Source: Ornatilinea sp. (GTDB lineage Bacteria > Chloroflexota > Anaerolineae > Anaerolineales > Anaerolineaceae). Taken from it: 64,000 bases of DNA. A program made the position numbers and the translations under genes. The notes under the pieces are model-generated. The model was not told the origin of the DNA. It did not search any database and saw only the letters and a list, made by a program, of their open reading frames with translations. Where the stretch lies: positions 35,368-99,367 of the forward strand of contig JAHDQE010000017.1 in assembly GCA_018433975.1 (NCBI GenBank), given 5' to 3'. Positions 50,504-59,300 of the stretch are shown in pieces. Each line of letters begins with the position of its first letter. Positions within the stretch are counted from its first letter, which is position 1.

Positions 50504-52321
50504 TTACTGTGCAGGGACAGGTTCCAGCTCAAGAAGCATTTGAATAGCAGACATATTCCAGTATCCACGCCAGGTTGCGGGCAGATAGTGGTTTGCATCC
50601 TCAGCAGAAGAAGGCCAGTTCGTCCAGACCGCATTGCTGGTCTGTGACCACAAACCGTTGTACCATAACGGAATGGTTGGGAATTCGGTCATGGTGATCT
50701 CTTGTAATTGTGAAGTAATGGCTTTGATGCCTTCGTCGTCACCTAAGGCAACCTGATCTAATTGGTTGACAAGGTCGAAGGCAGTTGGGTTATCATAGCG
50801 TCCGTAGTTACCGTATTGTGCTGTGGCGATGTTTTCCAACGGATTCTGGAATACCCACTTGTAGTAAGACCAGGGGGTGGAACTCATCTGAGCTTCGTTC
50901 TGCAAAGAAAGTTCGAAGGTCCCTTTCAACTGTGCGTCACGCCATGGGCCATAGTCCGGGTAGTCGGGGACAATATTGATGCCAACCGCCGCGGCATTCT
51001 TCGAGATGATCTGAATAGCAGCCATCCAGTCGGTCCATCCGCTTGGGCAGGTGACGGTCAGTTCAATCTTGTTGCCATCTTTGTCTTCAACAAAACCATC
51101 GTTGTCGATATCTTTGTAACCGGCATCCGCAAGGATCTTCTTTGCCATTTCGGGGTCGTAGGTCCAACCGTATTGGGCAACCATATCCTGGTCAACGTAT
51201 TTATCCCAGATGGGCAGCAGTCCGGTGGGATCGGCCGCTTTGACGATATTGGTGTAATCGTTCACGACAATATCATTCAGGTCAATCATGTATGCAAGGG
51301 CTTTACGGAAGTTAACATCATCCAGTGGTTTGACCTGCTGGTTGATGATCAGAGCAGCAACGTTAGCCGAAAGCATGTAGGGAGGATCCGGATAGTATGT
51401 CTCGATGCCGTATCCACCTTCTACCAGCGAGGCCACGCCGGGCAGGAAGTTGTTGCTGAGGTCAAGTCCACCCTGGAGGATCAGGCCGAGCGCGACGTTG
51501 TTGGAACCATTGACAATGTCTACAATGCGGACAGGAGCGGGCATGCCGAAGGTCTCAATGCCCCACCAGTTGTCGTCGCGAACCAAAACCTGGCGGTCCT
51601 GGTCGTGGGACTCAAATTTGTAAGGTCCTGAGCCAACGGCGTCTTCATTGGCGCCGCCGGTGATATCGGCGACGTCCATCGCGGACCAGATCGCTTTTGG
51701 AACAATGGGGGTCTGCCACAGATAGAAACCGACTTCCTGGTAAGCGGGGTTTTCTTTGAATTTGAAATCCACGGTCAGGTCATCTACTTTGACGATTGAA
51801 TCGAGGAAATTCCACAAGCCTGTGAAATTCAGGCCGACCTTATAATCGCCATTGGGGTTCGCAAGTTCATAAGTGAAAACGACGTCATCTGCCGTAAGCG
51901 CTGAACCATCCGACCAGGTTATGCCATCGCGAAGCTTGATCTCGAGGGTTGTGCCGTCGACCCAATTCATATCTTCAGCGGCCAGCCAGGGAGTGAATTG
52001 ATCGGACAGCGGGTCGTAGATATACAGGGTTTCATAGACGAGGCCAATGGTACCCATTGCATATCCGCCACCGTTGAAGGGGTTCCAGGAAGATGGGGGG
52101 CCCCATTGGGTGCCGCTTGTGTAGAGCGTTTCATTCCGCGGATAAGAAGTGACTACCTCGGCCGCAGGTGTGGCCTCAACAATTACTTCCTGGGTCACTA
52201 CGACTTCCTTTTCAACTTCCACGGTCTGAATAATGGTCTCTGGGGCCGCCGGTGTGCAGGCTACCAGAACAAGGCTGAGCATGACCAATATACTCAGAAC
52301 AGTCAAAAATTGTTTACGCAT
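50504..52321 (-). CDS. ABC importer solute-binding lipoprotein, family 5 (peptide/cello-oligosaccharide type)
   Basis: This is the exported ligand-binding component of the importer. The lipoprotein signal ends in a lipobox at LVACTPAAPE with the lipid-bearing Cys22. A short linker (ETIIQTVEVEKEVVVTQEV) leads to the family 5 binding domain of about 540 residues, with WNPFNGGGYAMG near 80, EIKLRDGITWSDGSALTADD near 130, and YKFESHDQDRQVLVRDDNWW near 240. Family 5 proteins bind peptides, nickel or cello-oligosaccharides. Linkage to two GH94 phosphorylases and a LacI regulator points to a beta-glucoside ligand, an inference. GGAGG lies upstream of the ATG. It is the first gene of the transport operon. 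Confidence 0.9.
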   Translation of the reverse strand: MRKQFLTVLSILVMLSLVLVACTPAAPETIIQTVEVEKEVVVTQEVIVEATPAAEVVTSYPRNETLYTSGTQWGPPSSWNPFNGGGYAMGTIGLVYETLYIYDPLSDQFTPWLAAEDMNWVDGTTLEIKLRDGITWSDGSALTADDVVFTYELANPNGDYKVGLNFTGLWNFLDSIVKVDDLTVDFKFKENPAYQEVGFYLWQTPIVPKAIWSAMDVADITGGANEDAVGSGPYKFESHDQDRQVLVRDDNWWGIETFGMPAPVRIVDIVNGSNNVALGLILQGGLDLSNNFLPGVASLVEGGYGIETYYPDPPYMLSANVAALIINQQVKPLDDVNFRKALAYMIDLNDIVVNDYTNIVKAADPTGLLPIWDKYVDQDMVAQYGWTYDPEMAKKILADAGYKDIDNDGFVEDKDGNKIELTVTCPSGWTDWMAAIQIISKNAAAVGINIVPDYPDYGPWRDAQLKGTFELSLQNEAQMSSTPWSYYKWVFQNPLENIATAQYGNYGRYDNPTAFDLVNQLDQVALGDDEGIKAITSQLQEITMTEFPTIPLWYNGLWSQTSNAVWTNWPSSAEDANHYLPATWRGYWNMSAIQMLLELEPVPAQ

Positions 52322-52484
52322 TTTTTTCGTCCTCCTATTGCATTATTTGGTTTGATTAGAAGAAATAAATGAAACGGTGATTGAATTTTTTTTCTGGTTC
52401 TTCACCTCCTCAAAATGACAGATCGTTTGAAAGATTTTTTAGTGTTATTCAAGTCAATCAAAAACGGAGCAATAACTTTTGGTT

Positions 52485-53507
52485 TTATTTCCTTTGAGAT
52501 GCTCCACAAGAATTTCGCACAATTAGCTCTGTGTCTAAAATGATGCGGCGTGCCGGTTTGATGCCGTTTTCAATCAAATCCATTAAGATCTCGACAGCCT
52601 GGAAGCCAAATTGATAAACCGGTTGTCGAACCGTAGTCAGTTGGTGATCCGGAAGTTTTGCGATGGGAAGATCATCAAAACCTACTACGGCAATGTCATC
52701 GGGGACCCGAAGTCCAGAATTGCGGATGGCGCGCATAGCACCAATTGCCATTAAATCGGAAGCCGCAAAGACTGCATCAGGTTTAGCTGGTAAAAGTTGT
52801 TGCATGGCATAATAGCCGCCAATCTCTGTAAAATCCCCCGCGGCGACCAAAGTTTCATCTTGGGTAAACCCTCGCCCGAGCAGGGCTTTTAGATAACCCT
52901 CTTTGCGGTCGATGCTGACCGGACTGTTGGCCAAACCGGTAATCGTTCCAATCCGGCTGCGGCCCAACCGGAGCAGATGGCTGGTTGCGTTGTAGGCTGC
53001 GCTGACATTATCTACATCGATATAGCTTGCGTTGTTGGAGTGAAATGGGCGGCCGGCGATAACGAGCGGCATGTTTGAGTCCATAAGCCGGTCGGTCAAT
53101 TGATCGCCAAACTGGCCGGATTGCACGATAATTCCTTCCAATAAACTTTTGCGTGATAATCGTGGGAAGATTTTTTCTTCATCATCCTTCGTGCCGATGA
53201 GAAAGAGGCCTAAGGTGTAATTGTGCTGGTTGCATGCCTGGGCGATGCCCTGCGTGAAGTGGGGAAAATAAGGATCCAGAAAAAAGGAATTGACACTGCG
53301 GGGTAGTACCAAACCGATCATCCAGGATCGCTGAGAAGCGAGTGTGCGGGCAGCTGCGTTGGGATGGAAGCCGGTATTTTCAACAACTTGAAGCACGCGT
53401 TTTCGAACATCTTCCCGTACATTGGGGTGGTTGTTAATAACACGCGAAACGGTTGAACGAGATACTCCGGCTTGTTTCGCAACATCTTCCAGCGTTAGGT
53501 TTGACAT
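52485..53507 (-). CDS. LacI-family transcriptional regulator of the GH94/ABC locus
   Basis: The protein has an N-terminal LacI helix-turn-helix (residues 4-24, [20 protein letters not shown]), a hinge helix with [11 protein letters not shown], and a periplasmic-binding-protein-like effector domain (about 60-340). Landmarks are [20 protein letters not shown] near 165 and [20 protein letters not shown] near 272. The length of 340 is standard. It lies just upstream of the importer and phosphorylase genes on the same strand and is its likely sugar-responsive repressor. A LacI-type palindrome at 53541-53556, 34 bases before its own start, suggests self-control. AGGAATGGGAA precedes the ATG. Confidence 0.92.
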   Translation of the reverse strand: MSNLTLEDVAKQAGVSRSTVSRVINNHPNVREDVRKRVLQVVENTGFHPNAAARTLASQRSWMIGLVLPRSVNSFFLDPYFPHFTQGIAQACNQHNYTLGLFLIGTKDDEEKIFPRLSRKSLLEGIIVQSGQFGDQLTDRLMDSNMPLVIAGRPFHSNNASYIDVDNVSAAYNATSHLLRLGRSRIGTITGLANSPVSIDRKEGYLKALLGRGFTQDETLVAAGDFTEIGGYYAMQQLLPAKPDAVFAASDLMAIGAMRAIRNSGLRVPDDIAVVGFDDLPIAKLPDHQLTTVRQPVYQFGFQAVEILMDLIENGIKPARRIILDTELIVRNSCGASQRK

Positions 53508-53540
53508 TTCCCATTCCTGAGGGGTTTTTGGATCGAATTA

Positions 53541-53556
53541 TTGGGAGCGCTTCCAA
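53541..53556. promoter_or_regulatory. LacI-family operator palindrome
   Basis: TTGGGAGCGCTTCCAA is symmetrical about its central CG at all but one position of each half (inverse TTGGAAGCGCTCCCAA). It closely matches the TGGGAGCGCTCCCA operator recognised by LacI-family regulators of beta-glucoside genes. It lies 34 bases before the start of the LacI gene at 52485-53507, in the region divergent from the second LacI gene. Confidence 0.8.
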
Positions 53557-53808
53557 TTACAAATTCATTATAGGGAGTTTAAATAAAAAAGTCAACTGCT
53601 TTTAGTAAAATGATTGAGGAATTTAAGAGAATAAGTTTGTGGTAATTTTGTTTTATCTTTTTGAGTGCGTGTACGGGCAGAGTTTTGAAAATTCGTAATA
53701 AATTAACATCGTAATTGCAATTTGATTCGAGAAAACCGAGGATTTTTCCTTGGTTTATCTGTAATCGGGGGTTCGAATTCTGTATGTCGGCGGAGCAAGG
53801 AAAGAAAC

Positions 53809-53836
53809 TTGACAATAGTTCATACAATGCTAAAAT
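53809..53836 (+). promoter_or_regulatory. Promoter of the second LacI regulator and GH130 gene
   Basis: TTGACA at 53809-53814 and TAAAAT at 53831-53836 are 16 bases apart, 46 bases before the ATG. Between the -10 and the gene lies an AT-only palindrome (ATTTTAATTAAAAT, about 53859-53872) that could bind a regulator. No CG-centred LacI operator is seen here. Confidence 0.65.
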
Positions 53837-53881
53837 ACTATATAAATTATTTTAAATATTTTAATTAAAATTTGAGGATTT

Positions 53882-54943
53882 ATGAAGGATAAGATTAAAA
53901 TCAGCGATATAGCCCAGGAATGTGGGGTATCCATTTCTACAGTGTCGCTGGTGTTGAATAATAAACCAGGAGTCTCTCAAGAGACTCGATCTCGCGTGCT
54001 TCAAGCTGCCCAGGAACTTGAATATCCTATTAAATCGGGCGTTGAAACTGAAGGAAATCATCTTTTAACAACCATAGGGATGGTTGTTAAAACCGACCCC
54101 GATATTCCCCCAGCGGCCAATCCGTTTTACTCAAAAGTTATTATGGGGATTGAAGATAGCTGCCGCAGGGAAGGAATTAATCTTCTCCTTGCCACCCTTC
54201 CGGTGGATGAAAACAACTATCCTTTGGAGGTCCCTCAACTGCTCAATAGTGATATTGTGGATGGGTTACTGTTAGTAGGGACCTGTCTGCAAGAACCCCT
54301 TCTCTCTTCTTCCGGAAAAGAGACCCCGCCGATTGTTCTGGTGGATGGGTATTCCGATGATGAAATTTATGACACCGTGATTTCTGATAATTTCCGGGCT
54401 GCTTACCAGGCAGTCGAGTTTTTGATTGGCAGGGGCCATTGCCATATCGGATTGTTAGGCAGTGAGGCCAATTGTTATCCCAGTTTGAGGGATCGTCGTA
54501 ATGGATACCTCCGGGCCATGAAAGAAAACAAGCTTGATGAGATCTATATTTCCAATTTCAATATTAACAGGTCCAAAGGATATCAGGAGGCCCTTGACTT
54601 GTTGAAAGAGAATCCACAGATTACTGCTCTGTTCTGTGTTAATGATGATGTTGGGAGCACAGCAATTCGCGCAATCCAAAGCCAGGGAATGAGAGTGCCG
54701 GAAGATATTTCTGTAATTGGTTTTGATGATACCTACCTGGCTGTGAATACCCATCCCGAACTGACAACCATGCATGTGGATACTGTTGCCATGGGACGAG
54801 CTGCGGTTCATCTTCTCTCCCTACGACTCGCAAATCCCGAATCTGCGCGAATGACCTTGACCATCCACCCACAATTGGTGGAACGCGAATCCGTTGCTTT
54901 TCATCCTTCCAAATTTTTGACTACGGTGGTGCCTCGTGATTAA
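53882..54943 (+). CDS. LacI-family transcriptional regulator coupled to GH130
   Basis: This 353-residue regulator has a LacI helix-turn-helix (residues 5-25, [20 protein letters not shown]) and an effector domain with [20 protein letters not shown] near 77, [20 protein letters not shown] near 169, and [20 protein letters not shown] near 278. The hinge is less standard ([15 protein letters not shown]). Its end overlaps the GH130 gene by eight bases, so the two are translated together. The ligand is probably a mannoside or its breakdown product, judged only from the coupled enzyme. It is divergent from the other LacI gene. Confidence 0.92.
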   Translation: MKDKIKISDIAQECGVSISTVSLVLNNKPGVSQETRSRVLQAAQELEYPIKSGVETEGNHLLTTIGMVVKTDPDIPPAANPFYSKVIMGIEDSCRREGINLLLATLPVDENNYPLEVPQLLNSDIVDGLLLVGTCLQEPLLSSSGKETPPIVLVDGYSDDEIYDTVISDNFRAAYQAVEFLIGRGHCHIGLLGSEANCYPSLRDRRNGYLRAMKENKLDEIYISNFNINRSKGYQEALDLLKENPQITALFCVNDDVGSTAIRAIQSQGMRVPEDISVIGFDDTYLAVNTHPELTTMHVDTVAMGRAAVHLLSLRLANPESARMTLTIHPQLVERESVAFHPSKFLTTVVPRD

Positions 54944-55907
54944 TCCCTCTTTGCCGAATATCCCCTGGGAAGAACGCCCTGCGGACTGCTCCGATGTGGT
55001 TTGGCGCTATAGTGCGAATCCGATTATTCCCCGTGACCTGATCCCGTCATCGAACAGCATATTTAACAGTGCCGTGGTGCCTTATAAGAATGGTTTCGCA
55101 GGTGTGTTTCGCTGTGATAACAAAAAGCGTGAGATGAACCTGAACCGGGGGTTCAGTAAAAATGGAATCGATTGGGAACTGGAAGATACTCCCATCGAAT
55201 TTTTGTGTGAAGATCCAGAGATTGGCTGCTTCCAATATCGCTATGACCCGCGGGTGGTCTGGTTGGAAGATCGTTATTATATAAGCTGGTGTAATGGCTA
55301 TCATGGCCCGACCATCGGGATGGGATATACCTTCGATTTCGAGAAATTTTATTTCCTTGAAAACGCGCTGCTCCCGTTCAATCGGAATGGGGTGCTTTTC
55401 CCGCGTAAGATCAATGGAAAATATGTGCTCCTCAATCGTCCAAGTGATAATGGGCATACGCCTTTTGGCGATATTTATCTGAGCCAGAGTCCGGATATGA
55501 TCTATTGGGGGGAACACCGCTTTGTAATGGGGGTGAAAGATGGCTGGCAGGGCACTAAAATTGGTGCCGGCCCGGTGCCGATTGAAACCGCTGAAGGCTG
55601 GCTGCTGTTTTATCATGGTGTGATTACCTCGTGCAATGGATTTGTGTACAGCTTTGGAGCAGCCTTGCTGGATTTAGATCAACCCTGGAAAGTAATTGCC
55701 CGGAGTGGTCCTTACTTATTGTCTCCTCAGATGAACTATGAATGCGTGGGAGATGTCCCCAATGTTGTTTTCCCTTGCGCTGCTTTATATGATCATCCCA
55801 GCGGCCGGATTGCCATTTATTACGGCGGTGCGGATACTGTGACGGCCCTGGCATTTGCCCATATTGACGAGGTGCTGGACTTTGTGATGGGAAACACGGA
55901 ATTATAG
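54936..55907 (+). CDS. GH130-family mannoside phosphorylase/hydrolase
   Basis: The 323-residue protein has the five-bladed propeller pattern of GH130. Conserved pieces are [20 protein letters not shown] near residue 30, [19 protein letters not shown] near 102, and [16 protein letters not shown] near 187. [20 protein letters not shown] lies near 212, and [17 protein letters not shown] near the end. Most members phosphorolyse beta-mannosides to mannose 1-phosphate; some are hydrolases. The short N-terminus and the [13 protein letters not shown] motif fit the mannooligosaccharide-phosphorylase side. The start is GTG, overlapping the LacI stop. No signal peptide is seen, so it acts on imported sugars. 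The linkage preference cannot be read from sequence alone. Confidence 0.88.
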   Translation: MINPSLPNIPWEERPADCSDVVWRYSANPIIPRDLIPSSNSIFNSAVVPYKNGFAGVFRCDNKKREMNLNRGFSKNGIDWELEDTPIEFLCEDPEIGCFQYRYDPRVVWLEDRYYISWCNGYHGPTIGMGYTFDFEKFYFLENALLPFNRNGVLFPRKINGKYVLLNRPSDNGHTPFGDIYLSQSPDMIYWGEHRFVMGVKDGWQGTKIGAGPVPIETAEGWLLFYHGVITSCNGFVYSFGAALLDLDQPWKVIARSGPYLLSPQMNYECVGDVPNVVFPCAALYDHPSGRIAIYYGGADTVTALAFAHIDEVLDFVMGNTEL

Positions 55908-55986
55908 ATCTCTTTATGAAATGTTTGTAACATTTTTCTTTGGGTGGATATATTTTGTTTGCTCATACATAACGAAATCTGACCCT

Positions 55987-56020
55987 AATTAAACCTGTTT
56001 GACATAAAACGGGTTTAATT
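55987..56020 (+). terminator. Hairpin after GH130, probable terminator
   Basis: AATTAAACC (55987-55995) pairs with GGTTTAATT (56012-56020); inner GTTT and AAAC bases also pair around GACAT. The arms contain A and T runs, but the tail (GGTTGTTGTTTG) is only moderately T-rich. It lies 80 bases after the GH130 stop and before the next promoter. Confidence 0.5.
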
Positions 56021-56103
56021 GGTTGTTGTTTGTGGATTAAGCGTAATTTAATTTGTGAAACATCAAAAAAATGGTTAAAATCTTGCGCAAAAAAAATTGG
56101 TTA

Positions 56104-56132
56104 TTGACAAGTGAATTTTATCTTTCTATAAT
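56104..56132 (+). promoter_or_regulatory. Perfect consensus sigma-70 promoter
   Basis: TTGACA (56104-56109) and TATAAT (56127-56132) are separated by exactly 17 bases, a full match to the housekeeping consensus. Transcription should begin near 56139. It drives a structured leader or small RNA and the giant surface protein beyond. Confidence 0.92.
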
Positions 56133-56138
56133 TGCTTT

Positions 56139-56257
56139 ACAAGAAATAAGTGGGGCGTTGATAGGTGTTTCCGTGTTTGGTCGCTCACCCTAAACGTAGG
56201 GTCGGAACTCAAGGAGCCAATAGCGAAACCGGCAATCGATGTGATGCCGGTTTTTTT
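56139..56257 (+). ncRNA. Unidentified structured leader or small RNA ending in a terminator
   Basis: Between the perfect promoter and an intrinsic terminator lie about 115 bases with a compact predicted fold and no reading frame. ACCCTA (56187-56192) pairs with TAGGGT (56197-56202) around an AACG loop. This hairpin is enclosed by TCGCT (56181-56185) pairing with AGCGA (56222-56226), which leaves a single-stranded purine-rich segment (GGAACTCAAGGAGCC). TTCC near 56169 can pair with GGAA near 56204 as an alternative. AGCGA also touches the terminator arm, so the two folds compete, as in a riboswitch. I cannot match it to c-di-GMP, preQ1, SAM, fluoride or other classes I know. Confidence 0.6.
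56226..56257 (+). terminator. Intrinsic terminator inside the leader of the surface protein gene
   Basis: AAACCGGCA (56226-56234) pairs with TGCCGGTTT (56245-56253) around a ten-base loop, and seven T at 56251-56257 complete the signal. It sits 118 bases before the coding start and its first arm overlaps the closing helix of the structured RNA, so it can act as an attenuator or mark the end of a separate small RNA. Confidence 0.88.
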
Positions 56258-56374
56258 GTTTACGTTGGCCGGTACCACAATTATTGAGTTTATTATTGCG
56301 AGCAACTTTTCCTTATTGATTTCTACAATTGAATAATCGAAGACGTATTTTTTAGGTTACCAGGAGGGGTTACC

Positions 56375-59300
56375 ATGCGTATTAAATCGTCAACATTTAC
56401 GATGTTTCGGTTACTTATGATTTTCATGCTGGTGTTCGGGAATCTCTTAACCACACCGATGACAGTCCGTGCAGAGGATGGCCCGGAGCCGGAACCCACG
56501 CCAACTGAAATCAGTGAACCTTTAGATGAAGAGATAGTCGAATCTACTGAAGAGCCGGAGGAGGTGGTCGAACCCACTGAAAAGCCGCAAGAAGTAGTTG
56601 AACCTACTGAAGAGCCACAGGAGCAATTACCTCCTGAAGAAACCCCGCAGGTCGAGAAAACTGACTTACCGGACGATGAAGTCATAGAGGCGGAGGCTGA
56701 AGCGCTTTCATCAATTGAAGCGGATGTAGTGCCGGAAGGGGATGAGACTGTCGAAGCACTAGATCTCTCATATGTCTGGCATGCCTTTAATGATTGCGCC
56801 GGGACGAATTCATATTCTAATACCACAACGATTACGATTGGAAGTTCAACAACCGGGACGAGTGGAACTTTAAAGAATTTTGATACAGGAAGTGATACTT
56901 CGGTCACCGCGCAATTTACTGCATCACAGACGTTAACCACTCAAAGCTCCAGTGGTACAGAGTCGGATACGGCAACAGATGCTTACACAACTTTCCATGA
57001 TTCCGCGAGTATGGTGGGGGTAATTCAATATAATGTCAGCAGCAGTAGTAATGACTGGTGGGAAGATCTTACCCTAAGCGGACTGGACCCATCGAAAACT
57101 TACACTTTTGCGACTACAGCCAATCGAGCGGGTGGATCCGATTATTCCAACAGGATTACCCGATTTACCCTTTCGGGGGATGAGGGAGCGATCAATGCCA
57201 GCACTTCTGGTGTTGACGTCTTAAATGATCATTCCGTAGCATTTGCCACAGGTGAGAACACAGCAAATGGTTATGTGGCCCGCTGGGTAGGAATCCAGCC
57301 AGGAGCTGATGGGGTGATCGTTATTCGTGCTCAACCGGATACCTCCGTGACTAAAGTTTATGCGATGGCTGTGTTCATGCTGGCCGAAGAAGAATCCAGT
57401 AGTGATCCAACCATCTTCACCAGCAGTACGATGGAGGAATTCGATGCGGCTGTGGGGACTTACTCGGTGGAACAGAGCTATACGGTCTCCGCAATCAATC
57501 TGACCTCAGACCTAGTGATTGCCCCACCTGCTAATTTTGAGATTTCTTTGACCAGTGGCAGCGATTTTGTTTCCTATCCATCTGTGCTTACTCTGGTGCC
57601 CGACAATGGCGTTGTGTCAAGCACCCCGATTTATGTGCGCTTCAAGAGCGACACAGCCGGAACTTTCAACGAGAATATTACCCATGCCAGTGCCGACGCT
57701 GCCCAGGAAGATGTGACAGTGAGCGGTACGGCGATCCATTATTACACATTGACGATCTATAGTGATCACGGCACGGTAACGCTTGATCCCACAGGTGGCA
57801 GCTATGCCGAGGGGACTGCTGTCAGTGTGACAGTAGTAGCCGATTCTGAATATGCTTTCAGTAATTGGTCGGGTGATCTGACCGGCAGCGATAACCCTGC
57901 CACCCTTGTAATGGATGGAAATAAAACAGTCACGGCGAACTATGTGGTCAGTCTGTGTTCTACAGTGAGCCTAGCCGCAACGGCGGATACGCGGTTGCGG
58001 AGTTCTCAACCTTCGGAAAATTATGGAGCTGAAGCAACAGTTCAGGTCAGTAATTTTACTTCATACCCTCAGGGAACGCTGCTACTGTGGGATATTAGCA
58101 CAATACCCTTTAACGCGACGATCAGTGATGCCAGTATCACACTTGAAGTATCAGATAGCACAGCATATTCTTTCTCCTTGTACCAGATGTTCCAGAGCTG
58201 GGAAGAAGACACTGCAACCTGGAACACTTATGATGGCACACAACCCTGGGATACAGAAGGGGCAGCCGGTGCAGGGGACCGGGCTAATATAAACTTATGG
58301 GATGAAACGGTTATTTCATCAACCGGAACCCAAACGCGTGATTTGAACAGCGAAGGTATTGCCACCTTACAGAGTTGGATTACGGGATCATCTGATAATT
58401 ACGGATTGACCCTCCAAAACTATTCAGGAGCTTCTTCTGCGGATTATCTGATTTTCTCATCCTCAGAGGGAGATAATCCTCCACTATTGAATATTACCTT
58501 TTGTGAGCAACCAAGTGGTCCGTTTATCAGCACCAGCGGCGAGTTGACAGCATTCAGCAGTTCGCCGGGGGTGGCTTCAGAGGCACAGATCTATCAGGTA
58601 ACAGGCAGCGATCTGATAGATGATATTGAGCTCACAGCGCCTGCCGGTTTTGAGCTTTCGACGGATGGGATCATTTATAGTACTACTCTGACGCTGGAGC
58701 AGGATGCAGGTGTGGTGGATGAAACGACAATTTACGTGCGTCTCTACAGTGTGAGTGAAGGCTTTTTCAGCGGCAATATTGTTCATACCAGTACGGATGC
58801 AACTGAAGCAGATGTAGCCGTCAGTGGAACAGTGTTACCCATTTACACGTTAACAATTATCAGCGCCGATGGTTCGGTGACTCTTGATCCGGCCGGCGGC
58901 AGTTATTTTAGTGGAACTGAGGTTATGTTAACGGCGGTAGCCGATTCCGGATACGCTTTCAGCAGTTGGTCGGGAGACCTGACCGGCAGTGATAACCCTG
59001 TTACCATCACGATGGATGGGGATAAGACGGTTACTGCAAATTACATCATACAAAATGAAGTTACCGTAACTTTCCAGGCCGGTGTTTCGGAGTATACAGG
59101 GGTGGACGATGTCTTTATTCGTGGTTCGACGGCCGGGGCTACCAATTTTAGTTCAGAAACCGTGTTGGAGTGGGATGAAAATAGCGGTTCGACCACGGAT
59201 GAGTTCACTCTGATTCGCTTTGCGAATCTGTTTAACTCCGAGGGTGGACCAATTCCTGATGGGGCTGTCATTTCATCCGCGACATTAAATTACATGACCA

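Noticed and set aside
50762..51631. 289-codon plus-strand open frame
   Set aside because: It is antisense to the solute-binding protein gene, whose family match is unambiguous.
52404..52415. Strong Shine-Dalgarno-like GAGGAGGTGA on the minus strand before the solute-binding protein
   Set aside because: The only following frame is a 20-codon GTG-started peptide with no spacing between site and start; possibly a leader peptide, but not supportable.
53761..53795. GGGTTCGAATTC resembling a tRNA T-arm
   Set aside because: No matching acceptor, D or anticodon arms around it.
56323..56940. 205-codon minus-strand frame rich in Ser, Thr and Val
   Set aside because: It is antisense to the signal peptide and acidic linker of the surface protein gene, which has a strong ribosome-binding site and clear domains.
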